Assembly (NCBI GenBank): GCA_963834015.1
Contig: CAWIAG010000004.1
Span: 124,001-188,000 of the forward strand
Reading direction: 5' to 3'
Origin: FEN-1297 sp963834015
GTDB taxonomy: Bacteria; Bacteroidota; Ignavibacteria; Ignavibacteriales; Ignavibacteriaceae
Length of the DNA: 64,000 bases
Position 1 is the first letter of the stretch; each line of letters opens with the position of its first letter. Below are positions 29,854 to 39,057 of the stretch, one piece after another. The notes beneath the pieces are model-generated. The model saw only the letters and a list, made by a program, of their open reading frames with translations, made no database searches and had not been told where the DNA came from. The position numbers and the translations under genes were made by a program.

Positions 29854-30459
29854 TTATATGTTAATTGTTTCCCTGTATTCTCCAAATACTTCGCGCATAG
29901 TATTACAAATCTCACCTACGCTTGCATAAGTTTTAACTGCATCAACAATTTTCGGCATAATATTTTCATGCCCTTTTACGGCTTCCTTTAAAGCAGCAAG
30001 GGTATCAATTGCTACTCCAACTTTACCAACCTCTCCGTATGAAATCGGGTCATCGCTATCATATCCTATCTGTGTAGGCAGGTCAAAAGCAGTAGATAAT
30101 CCGGACGTACCATTCGAAAGAAGGTATTTAAACCGTTTATTTGTTTCAAGCGCAGTTCCAAATCCTGCATATTGCCGCATGGTCCACAGTTTCCCCTCGT
30201 ACATGGTAGCTCGAATTCCTCGTGTAAACGGGTAAACTCCCGGGAATCCAATTTCATCAAGATATTTTTCTTCATTTATATCAAGCGGTGTGTATAGACT
30301 TTTGTTTTGAAGGCTAGAATCAAATTCAAGTGATTTGGCATATATATTAGAAATGTGTTTTTTATCAGAATTTTCGTCTATCGAATTAAGCAAAACAATT
30401 CTTTCCCACTCAGAATATGCTTTTTGGACTTTATCCTTCAATTCATCCAAATTCGTCAT
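29854..30459 (-). pseudogene. Methylmalonyl-CoA mutase large subunit with in-frame internal deletion
   Basis: The 201-residue product begins like the mutase large subunit: GFPGVYPFTRGIRATMYEGK, then MRQYAGFGTALETNKRFKYLL and STAFDLPTQIGYDSDDP, up to GKVGVAIDT at about 155. It then passes directly to the extreme C-terminus of the same family (LKEAVKGHENIMPKIVDAVKTYASVGEICNTMREVFGEYR). Intact subunits have about 520-560 residues. Roughly 330 residues, covering most of the CoA-binding barrel, are therefore missing at the junction near DTLAALKE, with the frame kept. The product cannot form a complete active site. An assembly collapse is possible, but there is no nearby repeat that I can see to favour it. 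Confidence 0.8.
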
Positions 30460-30625
30460 TAAAATCGCCCTTATAAAATACCAAATAATAGAAATTAATT
30501 ATTCTCACTAAATACATAGAAATAAAACTTAAACAAATTAGTGTAGTTTTTAAAGAAGGAATTAAATAATTATTGTCCGTAAAAAATAGTTTTATTTTTG
30601 TGAATATTTATTGATTCACCAAGAA

Positions 30626-31744
30626 TTATTTATTTTTTTGTGAAAGAGGCAGAGTTAAAGTAAATGTGGTTCCAACTCCTTTAATGCTGTCAACTAAAAG
30701 GGAGCCACCCATTTTCTCAAGATAACGTTTTGCAAGAGCAAGGCCCAGGCCATTGCCTTCGTAGTTCCTTCCAATGTTTAAATCCTCCTGGCTGAAAGGA
30801 CGGAATAAATGATCCATATATTCAGTTGAAATACCGATCCCCGAATCTTGAATTTTACAGATCGCAACTTCTCGATCTTCAATTATGCTGGTTTCAATCT
30901 CAATAAATCCTTGTCGGGTAAATTTAACTGCATTACCCAGTATATTATTAATTGCACTTTCAAGGCTCTGAACATCAACATCAATTAAGATATTTTTCCT
31001 GCTAAAATTATTTTTGATCGAAAGTTTTTTGTTTAATGCACTTTCTTTGTTAGCGTCAATGCAGTTAGATAAAATACTATTCAAATTTATTGTCTCAATA
31101 TTTAGAATATAATTGCCCGCTTCAATCTGTGCAAACTCCAGCATTTGTGTAATGCTGTTTGATAATCTTTCGCTTCCACTGTACAAATTATCCAGGTATA
31201 CCCTGTCTTCGGGGCTTATTTTATCCCGCATACTTTCTTTTATAATTGAAGAATACCCCAATATTATGTTTAAGGGTGTTCGAAGTTCATGGGAAAGTAC
31301 AGTGAGAAATGTATCCTTTAATCTTTCGGTTTCTTTGTTGTTGTCTCTTGATTTTTTTACTTCTTCTTCGGCCAATACTATTTCAGTTTGATCCTCATGA
31401 AATAGTACTGCGTATATTTTATCTCCCTCAGATACGGAAAAAACTTTAGTCCTGAATAAAGGGGGAGTTATCTCTTTACTTTTTAAAAGCGAATCGGCAT
31501 AATTGTTTATAAAATTATTGGTCCCCTTTCTTAATGTCTCTAAAATTGCCTGATCGGCGCCGCATTTTTTAATCTCTGAGTCAGTGAATATTGAATATTC
31601 CTTTAACTCGGACAAATTATATCCCCATTGAAATGTAAAAGAATGATTAACATAAACAATTTTACCCTTTTCATTAACAATCTGGACAGGATATGGGATT
31701 TGATCGTAAAGTGTTGTAAAATATTTAAATAATAGTTCATGCAT
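30626..31744 (-). CDS. PAS-domain sensor histidine kinase
   Basis: The 372-residue cytoplasmic protein has an N-terminal PAS domain (about 8-120, with FTFQWGYNLSELKEYSIFT). A short linker leads to a HisKA domain with the phosphoacceptor in LSHELRTPLN (His152), then a HATPase domain with NNILGNAVKF (N box), DSGIGIS (G1), GNGLGLALAKRY (G2) and GVGTTFTLTLP. No membrane span is present, so it senses an internal signal. It follows the GAF-domain kinase-like gene with three bases between them, and the two are probably translated together. No response regulator is adjacent. Confidence 0.92.
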   Translation of the reverse strand: MHELLFKYFTTLYDQIPYPVQIVNEKGKIVYVNHSFTFQWGYNLSELKEYSIFTDSEIKKCGADQAILETLRKGTNNFINNYADSLLKSKEITPPLFRTKVFSVSEGDKIYAVLFHEDQTEIVLAEEEVKKSRDNNKETERLKDTFLTVLSHELRTPLNIILGYSSIIKESMRDKISPEDRVYLDNLYSGSERLSNSITQMLEFAQIEAGNYILNIETINLNSILSNCIDANKESALNKKLSIKNNFSRKNILIDVDVQSLESAINNILGNAVKFTRQGFIEIETSIIEDREVAICKIQDSGIGISTEYMDHLFRPFSQEDLNIGRNYEGNGLGLALAKRYLEKMGGSLLVDSIKGVGTTFTLTLPLSQKNK

Positions 31745-31747
31745 GAA

Positions 31748-33049
31748 TTAGATTACCGGTAAAGAAAATTGAATAATTACACCTGGTCTCCAGCGCAATA
31801 TTGTTATCTGCCCATTATGCCGGTCTATTATACTTTTGCACAAATAAAGTCCATAACTGGTTTTTCCTGCGGCAATTACTTCATAAAAAGGATTTTCAAT
31901 TTCTACTGGAAATCCCGGGCCGTTATCTTCAATTTCTATATGAACAAAATTATCTTTATATGACGATCTGATAAATATTGATGCATCTTTTCTTGATTCT
32001 ACCGCATTATTAAATAAATGAACAAGCAAATGTTGTATCTGTTCGGAGTCATAATTGCATAGCGGAATTGCGTTTAATTCAGTTTTAAAAACTACCTTGT
32101 AATATTTTTTCATTGCTGAAAGATATTTTATTACAGTCTGTATAGTTATGTTTAAGTCGCCGCTGTCTTTTTTAAGGTTCATAAGGGAAGTTTCTAACAA
32201 GATCTGGGCAAATTTTTGAATATTCCTTATACTATCTATAGCTACTATAGATTTTAACTTAAGCCGGTCAAAAATAGCGGCATCCGGATCATTTTTACTT
32301 TCAGTGTCTTTTTGGTTTTTTTCTATAATTCGAAGCAAACTTTCTGTTTCCAAAAGAGCAAGGTGAACCAAACCTTGCAAGGATTGTCCGATTTCAGAAT
32401 CGATGCTTGATTTAAGTGCCTTTCTTTCTGACTGAATTAACTGGATATTTGCTTCATTCAAAGCATTGTATGCATTTAGCTGCCCTTTATATAGCTGCGC
32501 ATTCCTGATAGCTGTTGCTGCTTGCCCTGCAAGAATTTCAAAAGTATCGGTTATTTCACGTGCCTTCACTTTATGAAGATGTTTACTATCTACATATATA
32601 ACGCCTATTTTTTTATTTTCCGTTACTAGCGGAGAACATAAAATAGTTTGAAGATCAAGACGAAGAATACTCTTACTGGAATCATACTCAGTATCGCTCT
32701 GTGCTCCTTCAATAAATTTGGACTGCCCGACATTAAAAACATCTTTAACCACAGTTGTGCTGATATTAAACATACTCTCAGGTAGTTGATTCCCCTCTGC
32801 ATCTAAACCTAATTTATATTCCAATTCTTCGGCAGAACTTCTTAGTACAATAAACCCTCTGTCTGAATTAGTTAGTTTGATTGCATTTATAAGGACCAAT
32901 TGCAGAACGTCTTCAAGAATTAAAGTACCGTTTATGGTTTTTACAATATCAAGTATAACTTCAAGGTTTTTTATCTTATCGGAAGAATCGCCAAAACCTG
33001 GTTTATTGTTTAAATTTTCAACGTTTTTTTTGAATTCGGAAAACTTCAT
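31748..33049 (-). CDS. GAF-domain histidine-kinase-like protein without a clear H box
   Basis: This 433-residue protein has an N-terminal GAF domain (about 30-190; NSDRGFIVL, CSPLVTENKKIGVIYVDSK). A helical region (about 195-290) follows, then a GHKL ATPase domain (LLVHLFNNAVES as the N box, IEDNGPGFP as G1, GKTSYGLYLCKSIIDRH as G2). The helical region lacks the usual H-E-x-R/N-x-P phosphoacceptor motif. SLQGLVHLALLETES is the nearest candidate. The protein may act as a partner or regulator of the PAS kinase encoded three bases downstream, or use an atypical histidine. It has no membrane segment. Confidence 0.85.
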   Translation of the reverse strand: MKFSEFKKNVENLNNKPGFGDSSDKIKNLEVILDIVKTINGTLILEDVLQLVLINAIKLTNSDRGFIVLRSSAEELEYKLGLDAEGNQLPESMFNISTTVVKDVFNVGQSKFIEGAQSDTEYDSSKSILRLDLQTILCSPLVTENKKIGVIYVDSKHLHKVKAREITDTFEILAGQAATAIRNAQLYKGQLNAYNALNEANIQLIQSERKALKSSIDSEIGQSLQGLVHLALLETESLLRIIEKNQKDTESKNDPDAAIFDRLKLKSIVAIDSIRNIQKFAQILLETSLMNLKKDSGDLNITIQTVIKYLSAMKKYYKVVFKTELNAIPLCNYDSEQIQHLLVHLFNNAVESRKDASIFIRSSYKDNFVHIEIEDNGPGFPVEIENPFYEVIAAGKTSYGLYLCKSIIDRHNGQITILRWRPGVIIQFSLPVI

Positions 33050-33187
33050 TTAAAGCCGCTAATAATAAAAAATAATTTAAAATGCCGGAATAATATAAGA
33101 CAATGTTAATAAAGTATAAATAAAAACTATTTTAAATAAATATAACATAAATGAATTTATCTGCTAAAATAATTTTTGGATAGCTAA

Positions 33188-34441
33188 TTAGTTAATCTTG
33201 TGCAATTGTACCTCTACTTCTTTTATATGCAGGGTTGCGCCCATTTTCTTGTAATCTTTTAACGCATCTTTTAAACACTGCTTTGCTTCTTCTTTTTTAT
33301 TGACTTCAATGTATAAGTCCCCTAATTCAGATAAAGTTTCTGCCTGATTAAGAATATTTTCCAACTCAATGTTTAACCTTAAACTGGTAAGCAGATAGTT
33401 TTCTGAGAGGTCATAATGCTTTAATTTTCTTTCTATAATTCCTTTAATTTTATAAATATCAGCTATGGAAAGCCTGTCATTTAATTTACGGCTTAATTCA
33501 AAGGATTTATCCGCAAAAGCTGATGCTAAAGGCAGGTCATTAGATTTTGCATATATATATGATTTACTTAAATATGATAAAACAAGGTTAGGTAGAAATC
33601 CTGCCTTTATTGATATTGAAATACTCAAATCAAATTCTCTAAGCGCAGCTTCATATTCACCTTTTTGAGTATGCAGCATACCAAGGTTATGTCTCAATTG
33701 TGACATTCGCATTAAGTCTTTTATTTGTTCATATTTTATTAATGCCCGCTGAAAATACAGCAATGAATCATCATAATCTCCTCTTATACTGTTCAATATT
33801 CCTATATTAGTTTCTATCATGCCTATGAGTGCGATATCAGTCTGAGGGTTAAGAAAAGAAAGACTGTTTTCAAAGCATTCTTTTGCTTTTTTTATGCTGC
33901 CTATATCACCATACATACTGCCAAGCATATTGTTACACTTTGCAATGCCTTTTATATCGTTTTGTTTGCTAAAGTATTTTTTTGCCTGGTTTATAAAATT
34001 TATACTCTTGTCCCATTTAGCCTGGCGGCTATTAATTTCTCCCAGTGCTAATAGCGTATATGCTGCAATATTTTCAAGATTGTTTTCGTGATTTATTTTT
34101 ATCAAAATTTGATTGTATATCTGTGTAGCAATTTCTAATTCACCATGCGCAACCAGGGCTTCTCCCAGATAAAGCATCAATTCTATAAGCTTTTCTTTAA
34201 TAAGTTTGTCTGCGGCAAATGTTATTAATAAATCAACATATAAAGGAGATATATTTTCTTGATAATTTGGAATAAGTTTTTGCTTTTTTAAAGGAGTGCT
34301 TTCCTTTTTACTTTTTTCCCCTGTTTGATATAACCGGGAAACAATTCCCTTGAATTCTTTTACCTGGCTTTTATTAAAATAATTTGATAAAATATTTTTA
34401 GCTATATCTTGGGTAATATCAGTCAATATGGTTCTTTTCAC
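33188..34441 (-). CDS. Tetratricopeptide-repeat protein
   Basis: This 417-residue protein starts at a GTG and has about eight consecutive TPR units from residue 80 to the end, with typical segments such as YTLLALGEINSRQAKWDKSI, CNNMLGSMYGDIGSIKKAKE and LGMLHTQKGEYEAALREFD. The N-terminal 75 residues are charged and not recognised. TPR arrays bind partner proteins or peptides. It precedes the two kinase-like genes by 138 bases on the same strand and may form a signalling unit with them. The repeats resemble the C-terminal half of the kinase-ATPase-TPR protein at 40538-44107. Confidence 0.85.
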   Translation of the reverse strand: MKRTILTDITQDIAKNILSNYFNKSQVKEFKGIVSRLYQTGEKSKKESTPLKKQKLIPNYQENISPLYVDLLITFAADKLIKEKLIELMLYLGEALVAHGELEIATQIYNQILIKINHENNLENIAAYTLLALGEINSRQAKWDKSINFINQAKKYFSKQNDIKGIAKCNNMLGSMYGDIGSIKKAKECFENSLSFLNPQTDIALIGMIETNIGILNSIRGDYDDSLLYFQRALIKYEQIKDLMRMSQLRHNLGMLHTQKGEYEAALREFDLSISISIKAGFLPNLVLSYLSKSYIYAKSNDLPLASAFADKSFELSRKLNDRLSIADIYKIKGIIERKLKHYDLSENYLLTSLRLNIELENILNQAETLSELGDLYIEVNKKEEAKQCLKDALKDYKKMGATLHIKEVEVQLHKIN

Positions 34442-34594
34442 TAATTTATAACAAAACGAATCTTTTGATTAACTGTTATTTCTGAGCTATGCATTAATGG
34501 GCTGTCTTTGCTCTGTAAAAGTTATATGCTGTTAAAAATACTAATAAATAAATTGACAATATAAAAATTATATGTTGTAGATAATTAATAAATT

Positions 34595-37537
34595 TTAATT
34601 TCTCAATAATTTATATGAAATAAATGTTTCCCAGGAATTTCCACCTTTATACCAGGCTTTGGCAATGCCGGCCGAAAGAGTAGATTCAAGATTAAACCAA
34701 TGCCTCATAACAAAATTAATTTGTGAGCCCAAATCTACATAATTTGGTTGCTGATCTGTTTTAACAGTGAGTGCTTGTGTGAAAAATGACATACTAATAT
34801 GACTTAAATAATGCTGGCCGATTGAAGCATTACTGAATCTTAATGCGGGAAGTTCATTTTCTAACAACACTTTAAAAAATCTATCGGCATCAAGGCTGTA
34901 AATGGATACTCCCGGGAAACGGAAAACTTTCCGGAATTGCATTACATCTGTGTCTTCAAGCTGTCTATTACCGAATCCGCCGAAATAATATTTAGCCTGT
35001 ACCACATCATCCGTTCCGTTTGTTAAACCGGATGCCAATTTGAAATGAAAAATGTTATGCGGAAAAAGCCAGGTTGAATAATTATCCCATTCACCGTATA
35101 ATTCTCCTGCTACCAGCCAGGCGGGCTCTTTTACTCCAAATGCCATCAAGGTAAGATTAAGTTCATTCCCATCCTCCCAATCAATACTTCCTATACTTTT
35201 TCGCAAATCTTTTGCATTAATGTTAGTCTGAAATACCGCGAAATCTGGCTGCGAAACCTTTACAAGGTTATCATTTATTAATTTTACTTTAGTATAATAG
35301 TCTACTGAGAAAGTTTGCATCACTTTAAGTGGGTTATCAAAAATCCAGTATTGAGTATATCCAAGTGTCAATTTTGTCCCAATCATGCCTCTCTTGCGGG
35401 TATTAAATAAATCAAAAAAATCCGTTGCATTATAATTAATGCCCACCGTTATCCTTTTACGGTATTCATATTTTATTTTTAGATGGAATTTTGGCAAGTC
35501 TTCCACAGATTTAAATGGTGATACTCCTAATTCCATAGTCATATCATGAATAATTAACACGTCGGAAATATGTGTAAAAATTCCAAGCATGGCTTCATTC
35601 TGAAAACCGCTGATAACCGGTATAAAAGTTAATACTTTTAAATTGTCCAGTGAATTATATTCTTGTTCGTCCTGTACGGTAGTTGAATCTGTTATAGGTT
35701 CATTATCCTGTTTTAATGCCAATTTTGTAATTTCCGGATTTTTTTCAACCACTTTTTCCCCAAAGTAATTTATTGCTGCTAAGTGATTAGCGGGTGAATT
35801 AGGTATAATTACCGGTACAAAGCCCTCAGTGGTGAACTCAAATGCAAACAGGGAATCTTTATCTATATATTCCGGCATAAATAATCCCCGCAAAGTATTA
35901 CTTATAGGTTCAATCTCTTTATCCTCTATTTCTATGCGATAAATATTAGATACACCGTTCGTATAAGCATTCCAGAATAAATATTTTCCATCGGGGCTCC
36001 ATGAAGGATTTTCCGGAGATCCTTTATCAGTAATAGATTCAAATCTAAAAGCCCCGCCAGCCTTAAGACTATCAATGTTAACTAAAATTACCGATTGTTC
36101 TCCACTTGCCCTATGAAGAACGGCCGCTAAAGTTTTTCCATCTGGGTTTATAGAAAGATTAAGTACTTCGTCGTCTGCATTAAATTTGATCAAAGGTATA
36201 ATAGTTCTATATGGATACGGAGAAATTGTTATAGAAACCTCAGCATTGGAATGGAGTACACCCCATAGATCATGCGATGAAGGTGAAATAGCCAAATCTC
36301 CTTCTCTGCAATTTTTAAATAATATTTTTGTTTTTCCCGTTGATGTCTCAAGAACACATAGATCCCTGTACAATTCATTATTCTTGGTTGTATAAAAAAA
36401 AAGGCCATTTTCTTTATCATATGCTGTTGATGCAACACGGATTAAACTTGGAGTTGGCAAAGTAGCCAAATTTTCTGACAAGCCTGTAAAAAGCTTAAAC
36501 TTCTGTATTCCTGCTAAATGATTTGGAGTATGATAACCAAAAATCATTGTACTGTCGGAAGAGTCCAAATATGGTTGGGTAACCCAGCCAATCGGCTTTG
36601 CTGAGATCCTTCTTACCGGGGTTAATTCTGAAGTCTCCAGCTTGCTTAAGTTTTCTTTCTGAAAAACCTTTTCGTTTGCAATAAACTGATTCCAAGCATC
36701 CTCGAATTCAAATCCATAAATTTTTTTGAATTTATCGATAAATCCATTATAATTATCATCCGGCTCTTCTCTGAACCACTCAATTAATTTTTTCTGGCCA
36801 TAATTGATTGCCAGGTATGAACAAAAACGCGCCCCGTATAAATAATAAAGAGTTCCAAGTAAATAATTCGTTAGAGATGTTTTTGCATCGAGTTCAACAT
36901 AAGAAGGAAACTTTACAGAGTCTAATACCATGCACCTGAAAAACATTTCATCAAAATTTCCAAGAACTCTTCCGAATCCGCCGCTTAACCATGTCTCCAA
37001 ATAAACAGCTATTCCTTCCTGATGCCATCTTGGTGTAAACCGGCTATAATCAGTAAGGAGACTGTAAAAAGTTGTAATGGGCTGGATCTGTTCCGGTGAC
37101 ACTTTTGAAAATATTTTTCTTGTAATTGCTTCTATATCAGAAGCATGGTCACCAACTACAACATGCACAAGCTCATGGCTAAGTACCCATTGAAATCTCT
37201 CATTAAAAGGAATGTTTTCATATGCATGTTCATATGGTTCTATTTCGAGCCGGATGAAATTTTCCGGGACAGATGTGGCTGACGCAAATCCATAATCGCT
37301 TGCATCATATAAACTAATAGCAATTTTTTCGGATGGCTTATAATTAAAAATTTTCATTAATGTTTTAAGAGCATTTTCAGCGGAATTTAATATGTGGGGA
37401 ACTAAATAAGATTGGGATTGCTTATAAATTATTTTGAAATGCTCACTATCTTTCTCATACCAGTTAGTTTGAGATTTTATAATAGGTGCCCAAAAAAAAA
37501 TTAATAAAATAAAAAGGAAGAATATTTTTTTTTGCAA
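34595..37537 (-). CDS. Predicted surface zinc protease with TolB-like propeller and C-terminal barrel
   Basis: This 980-residue protein begins at a TTG (the preceding codon is a stop) with a signal peptide (about 1-23). Residues 25-300 form a gluzincin-like domain with HELVH at 121-125 and RWHQEGIAVYLE as the likely third-ligand region. Residues about 320-620 contain PD40/TolB-type propeller units, for example NPSWSPDGKYLFWNAY and SINPDGKTLAAVLH. The C-terminal 330 residues show alternating strands (KFHLKIKYEYRKRITVGINY, FHFKLASGL) suggesting an outer-membrane beta-barrel. It would display a protease at the cell surface. It lies 127 bases downstream of the tandem-repeat gene, beyond a hairpin, so the two may be expressed separately. 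Confidence 0.75.
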   Translation of the reverse strand: MQKKIFFLFILLIFFWAPIIKSQTNWYEKDSEHFKIIYKQSQSYLVPHILNSAENALKTLMKIFNYKPSEKIAISLYDASDYGFASATSVPENFIRLEIEPYEHAYENIPFNERFQWVLSHELVHVVVGDHASDIEAITRKIFSKVSPEQIQPITTFYSLLTDYSRFTPRWHQEGIAVYLETWLSGGFGRVLGNFDEMFFRCMVLDSVKFPSYVELDAKTSLTNYLLGTLYYLYGARFCSYLAINYGQKKLIEWFREEPDDNYNGFIDKFKKIYGFEFEDAWNQFIANEKVFQKENLSKLETSELTPVRRISAKPIGWVTQPYLDSSDSTMIFGYHTPNHLAGIQKFKLFTGLSENLATLPTPSLIRVASTAYDKENGLFFYTTKNNELYRDLCVLETSTGKTKILFKNCREGDLAISPSSHDLWGVLHSNAEVSITISPYPYRTIIPLIKFNADDEVLNLSINPDGKTLAAVLHRASGEQSVILVNIDSLKAGGAFRFESITDKGSPENPSWSPDGKYLFWNAYTNGVSNIYRIEIEDKEIEPISNTLRGLFMPEYIDKDSLFAFEFTTEGFVPVIIPNSPANHLAAINYFGEKVVEKNPEITKLALKQDNEPITDSTTVQDEQEYNSLDNLKVLTFIPVISGFQNEAMLGIFTHISDVLIIHDMTMELGVSPFKSVEDLPKFHLKIKYEYRKRITVGINYNATDFFDLFNTRKRGMIGTKLTLGYTQYWIFDNPLKVMQTFSVDYYTKVKLINDNLVKVSQPDFAVFQTNINAKDLRKSIGSIDWEDGNELNLTLMAFGVKEPAWLVAGELYGEWDNYSTWLFPHNIFHFKLASGLTNGTDDVVQAKYYFGGFGNRQLEDTDVMQFRKVFRFPGVSIYSLDADRFFKVLLENELPALRFSNASIGQHYLSHISMSFFTQALTVKTDQQPNYVDLGSQINFVMRHWFNLESTLSAGIAKAWYKGGNSWETFISYKLLRN

Positions 37538-37580
37538 TTATGAAAATGAATGATGTTTTAGAGTTTTTATTTAAAAAAAT

Positions 37581-37604
37581 GCCTTCAAAGTATTCTCTGA
37601 AGGC
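37581..37604 (-). terminator. Intrinsic terminator after the tandem-repeat gene
   Basis: GCCTTCA and TGAAGGC form a 7-bp stem with a 10-base loop. In the minus-strand direction it is followed by ATTTTTTTAAA, a good T tract. It lies about 60 bases past the stop of the repeat gene. Confidence 0.7.
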
Positions 37605-37664
37605 TTAAAATTACTAATCTTTAATAAGATTATGAACTATTTATATAACTAATCTATGATCTAA

Positions 37665-38882
37665 TTAATGAGCAAAAGCATACCTGCTGCCAAGTTCATC
37701 CAACTGAGAGTTAGAATGAGCAAAAGCATACCTGCTGCCAAGTTCATCCAACTGAGAGTTAGAATGAGCAAAAGCATACCTGCTGCCAAGTTCATCCAAC
37801 TGAGAGTTAGAATGAGCAAAAGCATACCTGCTGCCAAGTTCATCCAACTGAGAGTTAGAATGAGCAAAAGCATACCTGCTGCCAAGTTCATCCAACTGAG
37901 AGTTAGAATGAGCAAAAGCATACCTGCTGCCGAGTTCATCCAACTGAGAGTTAGAATGAGCAAAAGCATACCTGCTACCGAGTTCATCCAACTGAGAGTT
38001 AGAATGAGCAAAAGCATACCTGCTGCCGAGTTCATCCAACTGGGAGTTAGAATGAGCAAAAGCATACCTGCTGCCGAGTTCATCCAACTGGGAGTTAGAA
38101 TGAGCAAAAGCATACCTGCTGCCGAGTTCATCCAACTGAGAATTAGAATGAGCAAAAGCATACCTGCTGCCAAGTTCATCCAACTGAGAATTAGAATGAG
38201 CAAAAGCATACCTGCTCCCAAGTTCATCCAACTGAGAGTTAGAATGAGCAAAAGCATACCTGCTGCCAAGTTCATCCAACTGAGAGTTAGAATGAGCAAA
38301 AGCATACCTGCTGCCGAGTTCATCCAACTGGGAGTTAGAATGAGCAAAAGCATACCTGCTGCCAAGTTCATCCAACTGAGAATTAGAATGAGCAAAAGCA
38401 TACCTGCTGCCGAGTTCGTCCAACTGAGAATTAGAATGAGCAAAAGCATACCTGCTGCCGAGTTCATCCAACTGAGAATTAGAATGAGCAAAAGCATACC
38501 TGCTGCCGAGTTCATCTAACTGAGAGTTAGAATGAGCAAAAGCATACCTGCTGCCGAGTTCATCCAACTGAGAATTAGAATGAGCAAAAGCATACCTGCT
38601 GCCGAGTTCATCCAACTGAGAGTTAGAATGAGCAAAAGCATACCTGCTGCCTAATGCGTCCAATTGAGAGGATGACCCAAATAATAGAATAGGTAAGTAA
38701 GTCTCTTGGATTTTAGAGTTAGTTTGAACTCCCCCTGCGAGATTTATTTCCAATGTTGATTGATTTTGTGAAACTTTATACCGAACAGCTTCCTCTACTT
38801 TATTATTTTTTTGTGGATCTTTAGTATATCCGGTTATAACAAATAATACGCAGAGAATGGAAGTAATGGTAGTTTTAAGCAT
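37665..38882 (-). CDS. Secreted tandem-repeat protein (21 copies of a 16-residue unit)
   Basis: The 405-residue product begins with a signal peptide (MLKTTITSILCVLFVITGY). A 50-residue charged, Gln/Asn-rich leader follows. From residue 72 to the end there are 21 copies of SQLDELGSRYAFAHSN; the first reads DAL in place of DEL, and the last lacks the final two residues. The start has GAGG seven bases upstream. The promoter is of sigma-54 type (38932-38947). This frame is the real one because all base differences among the copies fall on third codon positions here and change the peptide in the other two open frames. I know no characterised family with this repeat. It could be a multi-copy peptide precursor, a surface adhesin or a filament protein. 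Confidence 0.85.
   Translation of the reverse strand: MLKTTITSILCVLFVITGYTKDPQKNNKVEEAVRYKVSQNQSTLEINLAGGVQTNSKIQETYLPILLFGSSSQLDALGSRYAFAHSNSQLDELGSRYAFAHSNSQLDELGSRYAFAHSNSQLDELGSRYAFAHSNSQLDELGSRYAFAHSNSQLDELGSRYAFAHSNSQLDELGSRYAFAHSNSQLDELGSRYAFAHSNSQLDELGSRYAFAHSNSQLDELGSRYAFAHSNSQLDELGSRYAFAHSNSQLDELGSRYAFAHSNSQLDELGSRYAFAHSNSQLDELGSRYAFAHSNSQLDELGSRYAFAHSNSQLDELGSRYAFAHSNSQLDELGSRYAFAHSNSQLDELGSRYAFAHSNSQLDELGSRYAFAHSNSQLDELGSRYAFAHSNSQLDELGSRYAFAH
37668..38669 (-). repeat. 48-bp tandem repeat, 21 copies
   Basis: Unit length is 48 bases, in phase with the coding frame. Copies are nearly identical. The variable positions (for example GGC/GGT/GGG, CTT/CTC, GAT/GAC, AAC/AAT, TCT/TCC, TTG/TTA) are synonymous. 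The copy nearest the signal peptide (38622-38669) is the most divergent. Confidence 0.97.
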
Positions 38883-38931
38883 ATTATCCCTCGCACTTTA
38901 GTGAAAATAGTATATTAAGCACTATTAATTG

Positions 38932-38947
38932 CGCAATGACTATGCCA
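38932..38947 (-). promoter_or_regulatory. Sigma-54 (-24/-12) promoter of the tandem-repeat gene
   Basis: Read on the minus strand the element is TGGCATAGTCATTGCG, against the consensus TGGCACG-N4-TTGCW. The invariant GG and GC have the required spacing. Transcription should start near 38921, leaving a leader of about 39 bases before the ATG at 38882. The gene for a sigma-54 activator lies just upstream. Confidence 0.75.
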
Positions 38948-38999
38948 TCAGTATAAAAGTTTGATTTTGGTTAATATTTGAAGTGTAAAACTATAGACC

Positions 39000-39057
39000 G
39001 GTAATAATTACCTATTTTATAAAGAAATATCGTAAAAAATGTAAAGTTATTTTACAT
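39000..39057. promoter_or_regulatory. Candidate activator-binding dyads upstream of the sigma-54 promoter
   Basis: Two inverted repeats lie at about -85 and -127 from the predicted start: GGTAAT-A-ATTACC (39000-39012) and ATGTAAA-N5-TTTACAT (39039-39057). That is the usual distance for enhancer sites of sigma-54 activators. A further dyad, TGTATA-A-TATACA, lies at 39126-39138 close to the activator's stop codon. Their sequences differ, so which one is bound is open. Confidence 0.5.

Noticed and set aside
37661..38519. Long open frames over the tandem repeat on the plus strand and in a second minus-strand frame.
   Set aside because: They exist because the 48-bp unit is a multiple of three without stops. 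Base differences between copies change these peptides but are silent in the 37665-38882 frame, which also has a signal peptide, ribosome binding site and promoter.
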